Notes: generated from the sequence alone by a model not told the origin. Shown: positions 56,407 through 64,000, counted from the stretch's first letter. The stretch: DNA of 64,000 nt from Bradyrhizobium sp. Ghvi (GCF_900115265.1 NZ_FOVU01000003.1:1-64000); one strand, 5' to 3'. Translations and numbers: made by a program.

Positions 56407-57729
56407 TCACCGCGCCGGCCCGTTGGTTTGATTGCTGTGATCGAGATAGGCCAGCGCCAGCTTGAGTTGGGCGTCGTCGGGTTTCCCGATCAGCTCCGCC
56501 TTGATCGGCGGTGAGGAGATCGGCTTGGCCTGGCCGGTTTGCGCCTGCGCCGGGCTCCCGTTGAGCGAGCCCGGATTGGCAAGTGCGCCGGTGAGCGAGC
56601 TTTCCCGCAGCACTGCGCCACCCGCGATCTGCTGATCCTTGGGCGCCTCCGCTACGACGTCGGGCGCAATCCCTTCATCCTGGATCGAGCGATTGGACGG
56701 CGTGTAATAGAGCGCTGTCGTCAATCTGACCGCGCCGTGCCCTTTCAGCGGGATCACTGTCTGCACCGATCCTTTGCCAAAGCTCTGGGTGCCCATCACC
56801 GTGGCACGATGACGGTCCTGCAAAGCGCCGGCTACGATTTCCGATGCCGAGGCGGAAGCGCCGTTGATGAGCACCACCACCGGAACGCCGGCAAGCATGT
56901 CGCCGTGGGCGGGTGCGGCAAAGCTGTGGTTCTCGCTGGCGTCCCGCCCACGGATGCTCACCACCGTGCCGCCGTCGAGCAGGTCGCCCGCGACGTCGAC
57001 AGCAGCCGTCAGCAGTCCGCCCGGATCGTTGCGCAGATCGAGCACCAGTCCTTTCAGCTTGCCATTGGACTCGCGTTGAAGATTTTCCAACGCGCTCTTG
57101 AATCCGCCGGAGGTGTCTTCGCCGAACTGGCTGATGCGAACGTAGCCCACGCCGTCCGGCTCCAGCTTCGACTTGACCGATTCCACCTTGATGATTTCCC
57201 GCGTCAACGTGACCTCCAGCGGCTCCTGTTTGCCGCGGAGCAGTGTCAGTGTCACGCTCGAGCCCGGGTTGCCGCGCAACACCGCGACCACCTTGCTCAG
57301 AGGCATGCCGCGCGCGCTGGCGTGGTCGATCAGAAGGATCTGGTCACCCGGCTCGATTCCGGCGCGCGCCGCAGGCGTGCCGTCAATCGGCGAAATGACC
57401 TTCGGCAAGTCGTCCTGTTCGCTGATCTGGATGCCCAGCCCACCGAACCGGCCCGCCATGTCTGCCTGAGACTGCTTGAATTCAGCCTCGTCCATGTAAT
57501 CGGAGTGCGGATCGAGGCGGTTGAGCATGCCCTTGAGCACGTCCTTGGTCAGCTCATCCGAACCGATCGGATGGACATAGCTGCGATTCACGAGCTGGAT
57601 GACACCCCCGATCAAGCCGAGATCGGCGGCCTGAGACTCGTCGCCCTGCATGGCAACGGCGGCGAACAAAGGGACGGCAACGAGACAGGCACAGAGAGAC
57701 GTCGCAATCAACAGGCGGGGTTTTGTCAT
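56407..57729 (-). CDS. ctpA: S41-family C-terminal processing protease (CtpA-like)
   Basis: 440 residues. Signal peptide (LLIATSLCACLVAVPLFAAV), N-terminal helical part, PDZ domain (GLGIQISEQDDLPKVISPID, then PAARAGIEPGDQILLIDHA) and the serine protease domain with the nucleophile in NGASASASEIVAGALQ and the lysine in GTQSFGKGSVQTV. Periplasmic, degrades tagged or misassembled envelope proteins. Start ATG 57729 has GAGG upstream. C-terminal ~70 residues are polar and variable. Confidence 0.94.
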   Translation of the reverse strand: MTKPRLLIATSLCACLVAVPLFAAVAMQGDESQAADLGLIGGVIQLVNRSYVHPIGSDELTKDVLKGMLNRLDPHSDYMDEAEFKQSQADMAGRFGGLGIQISEQDDLPKVISPIDGTPAARAGIEPGDQILLIDHASARGMPLSKVVAVLRGNPGSSVTLTLLRGKQEPLEVTLTREIIKVESVKSKLEPDGVGYVRISQFGEDTSGGFKSALENLQRESNGKLKGLVLDLRNDPGGLLTAAVDVAGDLLDGGTVVSIRGRDASENHSFAAPAHGDMLAGVPVVVLINGASASASEIVAGALQDRHRATVMGTQSFGKGSVQTVIPLKGHGAVRLTTALYYTPSNRSIQDEGIAPDVVAEAPKDQQIAGGAVLRESSLTGALANPGSLNGSPAQAQTGQAKPISSPPIKAELIGKPDDAQLKLALAYLDHSNQTNGPAR

Positions 57730-57936
57730 CAAAGCCTCGGTTCGCAAGAGCGGATGGCGAGGAGGCGCGGCCGGAATCCCGCGGCGTTAAAGCGAGAGGG
57801 CACACCTCCAATACATTGAACGCAAACAGGAGCAGGACGTTTCAGCCGGCGCTGACCGAGCGCCTTGACGGCGATCTCGACCTGGTTCCCCGGCAAACCG
57901 CGAAGGAGCGCGCGGATTCCGTCACCAAAAACCAAA

Positions 57937-57967
57937 CCGCCCGCCTGCGAGGTGCGCAGGCGGGCGG
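57937..57967 (-). terminator. Strong terminator of the DUF2852 gene
   Basis: Perfect 13-bp stem CCGCCCGCCTGCG with a 5-base loop, followed on the minus strand by TTTGGTTTTTGG. It lies between the DUF2852 stop and the ctpA start. Confidence 0.92.
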
Positions 57968-58018
57968 CTTGAGGCCATCAGGACTTTGGGGGCATGCGCC
58001 TGAAGGCTTTGAGAGGTC

Positions 58019-58510
58019 TCAGCCCTGCTGCTGGTCGGTCGGCGGCGGGGTCGGACGCGTCTTGTGCTGGGCCATGAACTGGTCGAACTCTTCCTTGTCC
58101 TTGGCGTGACGCAGACGATCGAGGAAGTTCTTGAACTCGACCTGCTCTTCCTCGAGACGGCGCAGCGTTTCAGAGCGGTACTCGTCGAAGGCGCGGTTGC
58201 CGGAGGACGGCGGGCCAAAACCAAAGCCGAAGCCGCGGCGCTCCATGCGGTCGCGCATGCGGTCCATCTTGTACTGCATCTTCTCCATCTTGTTCTGCCA
58301 GCGATCCTGGTTGCTCCAGCACGACATTCTTCTGCTCCCGAGTGTGAAAAAGAGAAGGGCAAGTCCGATCGGCCACCAGATGATGAAGCCGAGGATGGTC
58401 ACGGCAATCCAGCCAGGATGCCAGGGCGTATCGAGCATGTGGGGCCGCTCGTAGGATTGGTATTGGTCCGAGGGGCCGCGCCAGCGATTGACATCAGCGG
58501 TGTAGGCCAT
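58019..58510 (-). CDS. DUF2852 membrane protein
   Basis: 163 residues. A Pro/Trp-rich start (HMLDTPWHPGWIAVTILGFI) leads to one or two hydrophobic helices (WWPIGLALLFFTLGSRRM), then a charged amphipathic helix (NKMEKMQYKMDRMRDRMERR) and a second helical part (DEYRSETLRRLEEEQVEFKN). This is the DUF2852 pattern; function unknown. Start ATG 58510 has GGAGAAGGGAA upstream. A 19-bp palindrome lies 36 bases before the start and matches one at the neighbouring TetR gene. Confidence 0.9.
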   Translation of the reverse strand: MAYTADVNRWRGPSDQYQSYERPHMLDTPWHPGWIAVTILGFIIWWPIGLALLFFTLGSRRMSCWSNQDRWQNKMEKMQYKMDRMRDRMERRGFGFGFGPPSSGNRAFDEYRSETLRRLEEEQVEFKNFLDRLRHAKDKEEFDQFMAQHKTRPTPPPTDQQQG

Positions 58511-58545
58511 TTCCCTTCTCCATCACGGCATCAGCGCCGTTGTGA

Positions 58546-58564
58546 ATGTAAATAACATTTACAT
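58546..58564. promoter_or_regulatory. 19-bp palindromic operator upstream of the DUF2852 gene
   Basis: ATGTAAATAACATTTACAT: perfect 8-bp arms with a 3-base spacer. 15 of 19 positions agree with the site at 59371-59389 over the TetR start codon. Confidence 0.75.
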
Positions 58565-58631
58565 AGCTAGACCATCCCGCGGTTTTGTCAAGCTGGCCGC
58601 CAGACACGGTCTCGGGATTATTTGCGCAACT

Positions 58632-59372
58632 TTATTTCGGCTTACCCCACGGCCCGCCTGGCGGCACGCCAGAACCGGAGGAGGCCTCCGGCGGCACCGG
58701 GGGCGGCTCGGCGCCCTTGCCCGCCGGCCGGCGATCGGTTGGGAAGCCGAGCCCGCGCAGATAGATCAGCACCTCGGCCTCGAGCAGCTCGTCCGGCGAC
58801 ATCGGCAGCTTTCGGCGCGCGGCATCGCCACGCGAGAACAACGAGGCAACGCCGTGCGACATCGACCAGATGTGCAGCGCCATCATCATCGCCGGTGGAC
58901 GCGGCGTGCCCGGCGGCGCGAGCGCCGCGAGCCGCTCGGCGGCAGCACGAATGATGTTGAAGGCGCGTTCGCTCGCAGCCTGCAGCGCCGGATTGGCGTC
59001 GACCGGCAGCCCGGATTCGAACATCGCGTTGTAGAAGGCCGGCTCCTCGCGGGCGAAGGCAAGATAGGCCCGGCCGACGCGCTCGAACGCCGTGACCGTG
59101 TCGGGCCGCCCATCGTCCCAGGCCGCGGTGAGGCGCGATTCAAACTGCTCAAAACCACGCTGAGCGATCGAGGACAACAGCTCGTCACGGTCGCGAAAAT
59201 GCCGGTAAGGCGCCGCAGCACTGACGCCGGCCATGCGTGCGGCATCGGCAAAGGTGAACCCGGCCGCCCCCTTCTCGGCGATCAGCCCGAGGGCGGCCTG
59301 CAGAAGTGCTTCCTTCAGATTGCCGTGGTGATAGCCGCGCTCGGCGCGGCGCTGCTCCTTGCGCCAGCTCAT
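58632..59372 (-). CDS. TetR/AcrR-family regulator (probable regulator of the DUF2852 gene)
   Basis: 246 residues. Helix-turn-helix at ~15-60 (GYHHGNLKEALLQAALGLIA, then RMAGVSAAAPYRHFRDRDEL), ligand domain to ~200, and a Pro/Gly-rich tail. GYHHGNL-type N-termini mark the WHG-domain subgroup. Start ATG 59372 lacks a ribosome site and lies inside an operator palindrome, so the transcript may be leaderless and self-repressed. It is on the same strand as the DUF2852 gene, 121 bases upstream of it, with a matching operator in the gap. Confidence 0.92.
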   Translation of the reverse strand: MSWRKEQRRAERGYHHGNLKEALLQAALGLIAEKGAAGFTFADAARMAGVSAAAPYRHFRDRDELLSSIAQRGFEQFESRLTAAWDDGRPDTVTAFERVGRAYLAFAREEPAFYNAMFESGLPVDANPALQAASERAFNIIRAAAERLAALAPPGTPRPPAMMMALHIWSMSHGVASLFSRGDAARRKLPMSPDELLEAEVLIYLRGLGFPTDRRPAGKGAEPPPVPPEASSGSGVPPGGPWGKPK

Positions 59373-59389
59373 GTGAACGACTTTTACAT
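59371..59389. promoter_or_regulatory. 19-bp operator overlapping the TetR start codon
   Basis: ATGTGAACGACTTTTACAT, inside wider arms CAGCTCATGT (59365-59374) and ACATGAGCTG (59386-59395). It shares 15 of 19 bases with the site at 58546-58564. Confidence 0.75.
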
Positions 59390-59421
59390 GAGCTGCGCGC
59401 GAAGGTCACTATCCCTCTCCC

Positions 59422-59549
59422 CGTCATTCCGGGGCGATGCGTCAGCATCGAACTCTCGGGCGCAATCGCGCCCTCGAGAATCTCGAGATTCTCAGGTGCG
59501 CAATTGCGCACCATAATTCGGTCCCGCGGACCGCCCCGGAAGGACGAGA
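59422..59549. repeat. Composite intergenic repeat (CGTCATTCCGGGGC type)
   Basis: Opens CGTCATTCCGGGGCGATGCG and closes with CGCCCCGGAAGGACGAG; between are three short stems (GGGCGCAATCGCGCCC, GAGAATCTCGAGATTCTC, GTGCGCAATTGCGCAC). A related copy lies at 63712-63758. Confidence 0.75.
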
Positions 59550-59553
59550 CCGC

Positions 59554-59916
59554 CTAACCGCCCGGGATCGGCAGTACCGGCATGATCTCGACGCGCTCCC
59601 CGGGGAAGATCGCGAAATGCGGATGGTTCTCGAACATCTTTGCGGCCGCCTCGTGCGAGGCGGCGCGAACCACCGTGAAGGCGCCCATCTCGTTGGCGAT
59701 GTCGGTGATGCCTTTGCCGTCGACCTTCTTGGTCTTGCCGAGAGGACCGCCCATGGCCTGGATCGCGCCCTGGTGCTTCTCGACCCAGCCTTTCCAGGCC
59801 GCCATGCCTTCCTGCTCCTTCGCCTTGCGCTCGGCCTCGGACATCGCATTCCATGCCGCCCATTTCGGCCCGGTCTTGCTGCCGAGGAAGACGGCGAGAT
59901 AGGTGTCGGTGCTCAT
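59554..59916 (-). CDS. YCII-like small protein
   Basis: 120 residues. The build (MSTDTYLAVFLGSKTGPKWA, then WVEKHQGAIQAMGGPLGKTK and FTVVRAASHEAAAKMFENHP) recalls the YCII ferredoxin-like fold, where a hydrophobic strand is followed by helix pairs and a late His-Asp/Glu site. Start ATG 59916 has GGGAGAG upstream. It follows the better-defined YCII/DGPF protein at 59940 by 23 bases. Function unknown. Confidence 0.78.
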   Translation of the reverse strand: MSTDTYLAVFLGSKTGPKWAAWNAMSEAERKAKEQEGMAAWKGWVEKHQGAIQAMGGPLGKTKKVDGKGITDIANEMGAFTVVRAASHEAAAKMFENHPHFAIFPGERVEIMPVLPIPGG

Positions 59917-59939
59917 GGTTCTCTCCCTTGTTTACATCT

Positions 59940-60335
59940 TCAAATCGCAAAACCGGCAGCGGCGGCCCGGATATCGGGCGGGAAGTCGGCCATTTCCTGC
60001 ACCTGGCGGATTTCGATGATCTCGTTGGCCGCGGCCGGGCACTTCTTCGCCCAGGCAATCGCCTCATCGCGCGAGCCGACCTCGATCATCCAATAGCCGC
60101 CCAGCACTTCCTTGGCTTCCGCGAACGGACCGTCGGTGACGACAGGCGCGCCGGTCGCAAACGAGACGCGGGCACCCGTCGACGGCGGATGCAGCCCATC
60201 CAGGGTGATCAGCACCTCGGCATCCTTCAGGTCCTCACTGTAGCGCATCATCGCGGCAACGCGTTCGGGATCGAGTTGCACATCCGCTGGCGCGGTCTCG
60301 TAGCCGAGCGGGATCATCAGCATCATGAATCGCAT
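59940..60335 (-). CDS. YCII/DGPF-domain protein
   Basis: 131 residues. MRFMMLMIPLGYET opens the ferredoxin-like fold, and VTDGPFAEAKEVLGGYWMIE contains the D-G-P-F signature of the DGPF subgroup; WAKKCPAAANEIIEIRQV follows. DGPF proteins are often encoded next to ECF sigma factors of the SigJ/ECF42 type, and such a sigma factor ends the window at 63763. Start ATG 60335 has GAGGA upstream; the longer open frame on this strand antisense to the SDR gene is a shadow. Confidence 0.92.
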   Translation of the reverse strand: MRFMMLMIPLGYETAPADVQLDPERVAAMMRYSEDLKDAEVLITLDGLHPPSTGARVSFATGAPVVTDGPFAEAKEVLGGYWMIEVGSRDEAIAWAKKCPAAANEIIEIRQVQEMADFPPDIRAAAAGFAI

Positions 60336-60485
60336 GCGGTTCCTCACCAGCTTCGTCGTTCCCTTTGTAAGACGAACGGCTTCCTGCAAGACCGACATGC
60401 CCATGAAATTATTTCGGAGGTCGCTCATCGCTTGCGCCGGGCCAACTAAACTGTCATGCCGCAGGTTCGACCAAAGGACCGCGTC

Positions 60486-61274
60486 ATGCCCCCCTCCCCC
60501 GCCAAAGTTGCCCTCGTCACCGGTGCCGCACGCGGGATTGGACTGGCCACAGCGAAGCGCTTTCTTGCCGAACGCTGGCGCGTGGCGCTGCTGGACATTG
60601 CCGGAGAGCTGCAGGCCAGCGCAGCAGCGGCGCTGAAAAGTCCTGATGACACACTGGCCATCACCTGCGACGTGTCCGACCCAGCCGCCGTGGGAGCTGC
60701 AATGGCCGCGGTGATGAGCCGCTTCGGTCGGCTCGATGCTCTCGTCAACAATGCCGGCGTTGCCGTGTTCGCTCCGGTGCTGGAAACCACCGACGCCGAC
60801 TGGAACAGGATCATGGCGGTCAATCTCACCGGCCCTTTCCTCTGCACCAAGGCGGCCGCGCCGCTGATGCGCGAGCAAGGCGGCGGCGCCATCGTCAACG
60901 TCACCTCGATTTCGGCTGTGCGCGCCTCGACGCTGCGTTCTGCCTACGGCACCAGCAAGGCCGGGCTCGCGCATCTCACCAAGCAGCTCGCAGTCGAGCT
61001 CGCCTCCCTCAACATCCGCGTCAACGCGGTCGCGCCGGGGCCGGTCGACACCGCGATGGCGAAGCAGGTGCACACGAAGGAGATCCGCGCCGACTATCAC
61101 GACGCCATTCCGCTCAACCGCTACGGCCTGGAGGAGGAACTCGCGGAGGCGATCTTCTTCCTGTGCTCGGAACGGGCGAGCTACATCACCGGCCAAATTT
61201 TGGCCGTCGATGGCGGCTTCGATGCGGCCGGCATCGGCCTGCCGACGCTGCGTGGCGAACGAAGGAACGGGTAG
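60486..61274 (+). CDS. Short-chain dehydrogenase/reductase
   Basis: 262 residues, classical SDR. Cofactor loop VTGAARGIGLA, NNAG at ~85, catalytic Ser-Tyr-Lys with SAYGTSKAGLAHLTKQ, and the C-terminal IAL-type block ITGQILAVDGGFDAAG. Reduces or oxidises a carbonyl or alcohol group with NAD(P). Start ATG 60486 has AAGGA upstream; ATG 60456 is possible. Divergent from the YCII gene. Substrate unknown. Confidence 0.94.
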   Translation: MPPSPAKVALVTGAARGIGLATAKRFLAERWRVALLDIAGELQASAAAALKSPDDTLAITCDVSDPAAVGAAMAAVMSRFGRLDALVNNAGVAVFAPVLETTDADWNRIMAVNLTGPFLCTKAAAPLMREQGGGAIVNVTSISAVRASTLRSAYGTSKAGLAHLTKQLAVELASLNIRVNAVAPGPVDTAMAKQVHTKEIRADYHDAIPLNRYGLEEELAEAIFFLCSERASYITGQILAVDGGFDAAGIGLPTLRGERRNG

Positions 61275-61279
61275 GACCT

Positions 61280-61319
61280 GGAGGGTGGGTTACGCCTTCG
61301 GTTAACTCACCCTACGGAA
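61280..61319. repeat. Short intergenic repeat (GGGTGGGTTACGC...CACCCTACGG type)
   Basis: GGTGGGTTACGCCTTCGGTTAACTCACCC forms an imperfect stem; this class is, from memory, frequent between Bradyrhizobium genes. Confidence 0.5.
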
Positions 61320-61339
61320 TCGAGTTCGTGGAGTGCTTC

Positions 61340-61777
61340 ATGCGATGCGTCACATTCGCCAAGGTCTTGCTCCTCTTCGCAGCCCTGCTGTTCTCTATCC
61401 CGGCCCGGGCCGAGATCCGCATCATTCAGAGCCCTGGCGGACAAGTCGGGCCGTTCCTCGACCTGTTCGAGAAGGTGCGCGAAAGCGGCGAGCGCGTGGT
61501 GATAGACGGTCCCTGCCTGTCGGCCTGTACGCTGGTGCTCAGCATCGTGCCGGGCGAGCGCATCTGCGTCACCAAACGCGCCGTGCTCGGCTTCCATGCC
61601 GCGCGTTCAATCGACCGGCGTGGACGCTTTTATGCCGAGCCGGAAGCATCCGAAGCCGTGCTTGCGGCCTATCCCGGCCCGGTCCGCAACTGGATCAGCC
61701 GCCGCGGCGGCCTCACCTCACGGCTGCTCCTGTTGAAGGGCCACGACCTCGCCGCGATTTATCCACGCTGTCGATGA
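61340..61777 (+). CDS. Exported protein with ClpP/COG3904-like fold
   Basis: 145 residues. A signal peptide (AKVLLLFAALLFSIPARA-E) precedes IRIIQSPGGQVGPFLDLFEK and VIDGPCLSACTLVLSIVPGE, then VLGFHAARSIDRRG. The G-P-C-x-S-A-C-T block sits where ClpP-like periplasmic proteins (COG3904 type) carry their serine, and the FHAA block after it matches too. Activity is unproven. Start ATG 61340 has GGAG upstream. Confidence 0.75.
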   Translation: MRCVTFAKVLLLFAALLFSIPARAEIRIIQSPGGQVGPFLDLFEKVRESGERVVIDGPCLSACTLVLSIVPGERICVTKRAVLGFHAARSIDRRGRFYAEPEASEAVLAAYPGPVRNWISRRGGLTSRLLLLKGHDLAAIYPRCR

Positions 61778-62228
61778 CATCTCGACCTCAGATGCCGGTG
61801 TGACCGCGATGAATCCTCACGGAGATATGCGCCGACCAACAGCCATCCCAAATTGGCTGTTTCTAGTAGAGGACAACCTGGATCACCGGCGCGAGCTTCA
61901 CGCTGGCGCAGATCAGCATTCCCCACAGAGCAAAATTGATTTGTAGCGCCGCCGCCATCGGTCGCTCCCTTCCAAGTCACGCCCGCCCTAATTTGTAGTT
62001 ATTATGAATATGATTAGCGATTCGGGCACGAAGTTCACAGCCTAATCTTGCGCCAGTTGTTGTGCGATGCGGTCCAGGCCATGTCGCAAAGCCGCTCGCG
62101 CTCTTCTCAAAGATAACGACGAGCGCACGAATCTCGTTTCGGCCATGCCAGCGACGTCGTTTTCCCTCAAGTCCGAGCTAAGCGTCGCGATGCAAAGTTA
62201 TCCACGCGGATTGCGCGGAAGGTCCGGC
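61778..62228. other. Gap with a possible 31-codon gene
   Basis: 450 bases between two small exported-protein genes. Apart from the small minus-strand frame at 61863-61958 nothing was recognised; 61985-62040 is relatively AT-rich. Confidence 0.5.
61863..61958 (-). CDS. Possible 31-residue membrane microprotein
   Basis: ATG 61958 is preceded by GGGAG at good distance. The product is one amphipathic/hydrophobic helix (INFALWGMLICASVKLAPVI) ending VVLY. Similar short helices occur in this genus, as far as I recall. The ribosome site and composition support translation; nothing else does. Confidence 0.5.
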   Translation of the reverse strand: MAAALQINFALWGMLICASVKLAPVIQVVLY

Positions 62229-62576
62229 ATGACCCGACACATTCTCGCCTTGCTCAGTTTTTGCGCAGCGCTTGCGGGATGCACAAGTGCGTCCGCAGCT
62301 GAGCGTCGCTCCATCGCGTGGGATGGACTTGGTCAGGATCCGAATCGTGCGTCTGTCACAAGACGACACGTCGCCAATCACGCAGCTCCGGAGAATGATC
62401 CCAATCTGGAGCGGCAAAGGGTGCTTTCCACCTTGCGGCCATATTCCGACGCGTGGTGGGCAGTCCACGACGAGATCGAGGCGGAGAACGACAGGCAGCT
62501 CGGCTCGAAGCTCGTGATCTGCCGCAGCTGCGTGACGCAGCCGCCGGGCGAGGACACGACCGGATCGATCCGCTGA
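62229..62576 (+). CDS. Small predicted lipoprotein
   Basis: 115 residues. Signal with lipobox ALAGC-T, then a polar chain with two cysteines close together (VICRSCVTQPPG). The block LSTLRPYSDAWWAVHDEIEA appears conserved in related bacteria, from memory. Start ATG 62229; the frame runs further upstream but without signal-like sequence. Function unknown. Confidence 0.75.
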   Translation: MTRHILALLSFCAALAGCTSASAAERRSIAWDGLGQDPNRASVTRRHVANHAAPENDPNLERQRVLSTLRPYSDAWWAVHDEIEAENDRQLGSKLVICRSCVTQPPGEDTTGSIR

Positions 62577-62638
62577 CAGAGCGAGCCTCCTCTCTCATCA
62601 CAAGAGAGGAAGCCGCAATACATTAGCGAGGCCGCCCG

Positions 62639-63052
62639 TCACATGCCTTCGGCCGGGCAGTTCACCATCCAGGGAATGCCGAACTTGTCGACGCACATGC
62701 CAAAGCCCTTGGCCCAGAACGTCTTGCTGAAGGGCATGGTGACGCTGCCGCCGTCGGCGAGCGCATTGAACTTGCGTTCGCCCTCGGCGGGATCCGCGAT
62801 CGTCAGCGAGATCGAGAAGCCCTGGAGCTTTTGAGCATGCTCGGGTGGCGCGTCGGAGGCCATCAACACGCTGCCATCGGGCAACGACATCCGGGCATGC
62901 ATGATCGTCTTCTCGCGGCCGGGCGCGGCAGGCACCTCCGCTGGGGCATCGGAGGCGCGCATCATCGCGTCGATCTTGCCGCCGAGAACCTTGGCATAGT
63001 AGTTGAACGCAGCTTCACAGGTGTCCTGATAGAACAGATAGGGGTTGAGCAT
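62639..63052 (-). CDS. VOC-family (PhnB-like) protein
   Basis: 137 residues. MLNPYLFYQDTCEAAFNYYA and FGIPWMVNCPAE mark the PhnB-like branch of the vicinal-oxygen-chelate fold; HARMSLPDGSVLMASDAPPE carries a metal-site candidate. Start ATG 63052. It is 38 bases after the SRPBCC gene on the same strand. Reaction unknown; genes of this type often accompany ECF sigma factors and YCII proteins. Confidence 0.9.
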   Translation of the reverse strand: MLNPYLFYQDTCEAAFNYYAKVLGGKIDAMMRASDAPAEVPAAPGREKTIMHARMSLPDGSVLMASDAPPEHAQKLQGFSISLTIADPAEGERKFNALADGGSVTMPFSKTFWAKGFGMCVDKFGIPWMVNCPAEGM

Positions 63053-63090
63053 CGTTTCTCTCCTTTTCGCTTCTCTGGGCAGTACGCGCG

Positions 63091-63627
63091 TTACTTCTCG
63101 GTGAGCTTCTTCAGGCTGGCGAGGCCAGTTTCGAAATCCTTGCCGATCATCCTGTCCATGTTGACGAAGACCTGCATCACCTTGGACATGAACGGCGCCG
63201 GACCGTACATCGCCCACGTAACCAGTGTGGCATCACCTTGCGGCACAAAGGTGAACTCGGCGGTGTTGTGGCCCTCGAGGGGACGTTCGAAATCGAGCTT
63301 GATACGAAGTTTCGATGACGCGTTCGCCTCGAGGATCTCCATATGGCCGGCACCGACATTGTTGTTGCCGTCCCAGGCATAAGTTGCGCCCTTGCCCGCT
63401 GCGGTTCCACCATAGGTTCGCTTCATCGCGGGATCGCGCTCCTCATAGGGTGACCAGCCGGTCCAGAAGTGGAAATCGGCGACGAGTGGAAAGATCGCAT
63501 CGGCCGGCGCCTTCAGCGCCAGCGAGCGCTCGACCCGGAACGTGTCGGGCTTTGTCATTGCGAAACCGAGAACGCCCGCGATACCGACCGCGAGCACGAT
63601 GGCGATGATGGCAACAGCTTTCAGCAT
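63091..63627 (-). CDS. SRPBCC-family protein with N-terminal membrane helix
   Basis: 178 residues. N-terminal hydrophobic helix (VAIIAIVLAVGIAGVLGFAM), then a START-like/polyketide-cyclase fold (VERSLALKAPADAIFPLVAD, WSPYEERDPAMKRTYGG, STAEFTFVPQGD-like strands). Binds hydrophobic ligands in other cases. Start ATG 63627 has GGGGAG upstream. Followed by the VOC gene. Confidence 0.9.
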   Translation of the reverse strand: MLKAVAIIAIVLAVGIAGVLGFAMTKPDTFRVERSLALKAPADAIFPLVADFHFWTGWSPYEERDPAMKRTYGGTAAGKGATYAWDGNNNVGAGHMEILEANASSKLRIKLDFERPLEGHNTAEFTFVPQGDATLVTWAMYGPAPFMSKVMQVFVNMDRMIGKDFETGLASLKKLTEK

Positions 63628-63711
63628 GAATGGCTCCCCTGATACGGGATTAAGACGAAGGGGAGATGGCAGACGCCGACAATTTGGAGATGAATTTTTT
63701 TCGTCTGATTG

Positions 63712-63758
63712 TCGAGCGTCATTCCGGGGCATCGCGAAGCGATGAGCGCGGAATGACA
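63712..63758. repeat. Intergenic repeat (CGTCATTCCGGGGC type, second copy)
   Basis: CGAGCGTCATTCCGGGGCATCGC then GCGCGGAATGACAC; stem-forming ends match the element at 59422-59549. Confidence 0.65.
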
Positions 63759-63762
63759 CCGG

Positions 63763-64000
63763 CTAACCCGCCCTCGTCCCCTTCGGCTGGCTGTCGCGGA
63801 TCAGGCGATCGATGTGCATGCGGATGTGGGCGGCCTCGGCGGAGGTGTTGGCGAGGGCAATGGCGCGATCGAAGGCGACGCGGGCTTCGTCGTTACGGCC
63901 GAGTTGCATCAGGAACGCACCGCGCACGCCGTAGAAATGGAAATAATTGGCAAGCTTCGGCGCCAGCGGCTCGATCAGGTCGAGCGCGGCCTGCGGCCCG
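63763..64000 (-). CDS. C-terminus of an ECF sigma factor (ECF42/SigJ-like), cut by window edge
   Basis: About 78 residues end at TAG 63763-63765. The segment ALDLIEPLAPKLANYFHFYG, then LMQLGRNDEARVAFDRAIAL and HIRMHIDRLIRDSQPKG is the TPR-like C-terminal extension typical of ECF42 sigma factors (DUF6596). Such sigma factors are commonly encoded with DGPF/YCII, VOC and SRPBCC-type proteins, which is what lies next to it. The DNA-binding part is outside the window. Confidence 0.85.
   Translation of the reverse strand, partial: GPQAALDLIEPLAPKLANYFHFYGVRGAFLMQLGRNDEARVAFDRAIALANTSAEAAHIRMHIDRLIRDSQPKGTRAG

Noticed and set aside
60336..61196. Minus-strand open frame antisense to the SDR gene, contiguous with the YCII protein
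   Set aside because: It is an upstream extension of the YCII frame. The ribosome site and family start at 60335 and the strong SDR on the plus strand show it is a shadow.

Overview
The window looks like chromosome of a Bradyrhizobium-type alphaproteobacterium (Rhizobiales). Three things point there: high GC with strong C/G third-position bias; proteins typical of that group (split PntAA/PntAB/PntB, DUF2312/GapR, DUF1244, DUF1036, aa3-oxidase subunit IV, DUF2852); and intergenic repeats of the kind scattered through those genomes. This is judged from protein and repeat character, not from a database search.

Layout. 0-9 kb: IS630-type transposase tail, aquaporin Z, ribosomal protein S21, a TPR lipoprotein, a Ca2+/H+ antiporter with a cupin gene, an alpha/beta hydrolase and the proton-translocating transhydrogenase operon pntAA-pntAB-pntB. 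9-13 kb: an AbrB-like/Doc toxin-antitoxin pair with a perfect 18-bp palindrome at its start, an M3 oligoendopeptidase and a divergent sigma-54 response regulator. 13-23.5 kb: cell-wall and housekeeping genes (L,D-transpeptidase, DUF882/M15-like protein, GapR, DUF1244, DUF1036, pyruvate kinase, TetR regulator, a polytopic membrane protein). 23.5-27.2 kb: an accessory segment with AT-rich blocks and short unusual genes (an H-NS-like protein without a DNA-binding half, a 55-residue RR-signal protein, two related small helical proteins, a Gly-rich membrane protein with 28-residue repeats).

27-33 kb: a sugar-type ABC transporter (binding protein and two permeases, no ATPase) and an OxlT-like MFS antiporter. 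33-40 kb: four GT-C/GT87-like membrane proteins around a lone Flp pilin gene. 40-54 kb: DUF3052, ftsH, tilS, cpoB, pal, then a FeeM-like N-acyltransferase and a GGDEF-EAL protein inserted between pal and tolB-tolA-tolR-tolQ. 54-64 kb: DUF2231 protein, a broken serine acetyltransferase, a fatty-acid desaturase, a CtpA-type protease, a DUF2852 gene and a TetR gene that share a 19-bp operator, two YCII-like proteins, an SDR, small secreted proteins, VOC and SRPBCC proteins, and the C-terminus of an ECF sigma factor.

The envelope theme is strong: Tol-Pal, CpoB, L,D-transpeptidase, DUF882, CtpA and FtsH all maintain the cell envelope. The best candidates for new biology are the 23.5-27.2 kb segment, the pair of TetR operators, and the signalling/acyltransferase insertion inside the tol-pal locus.
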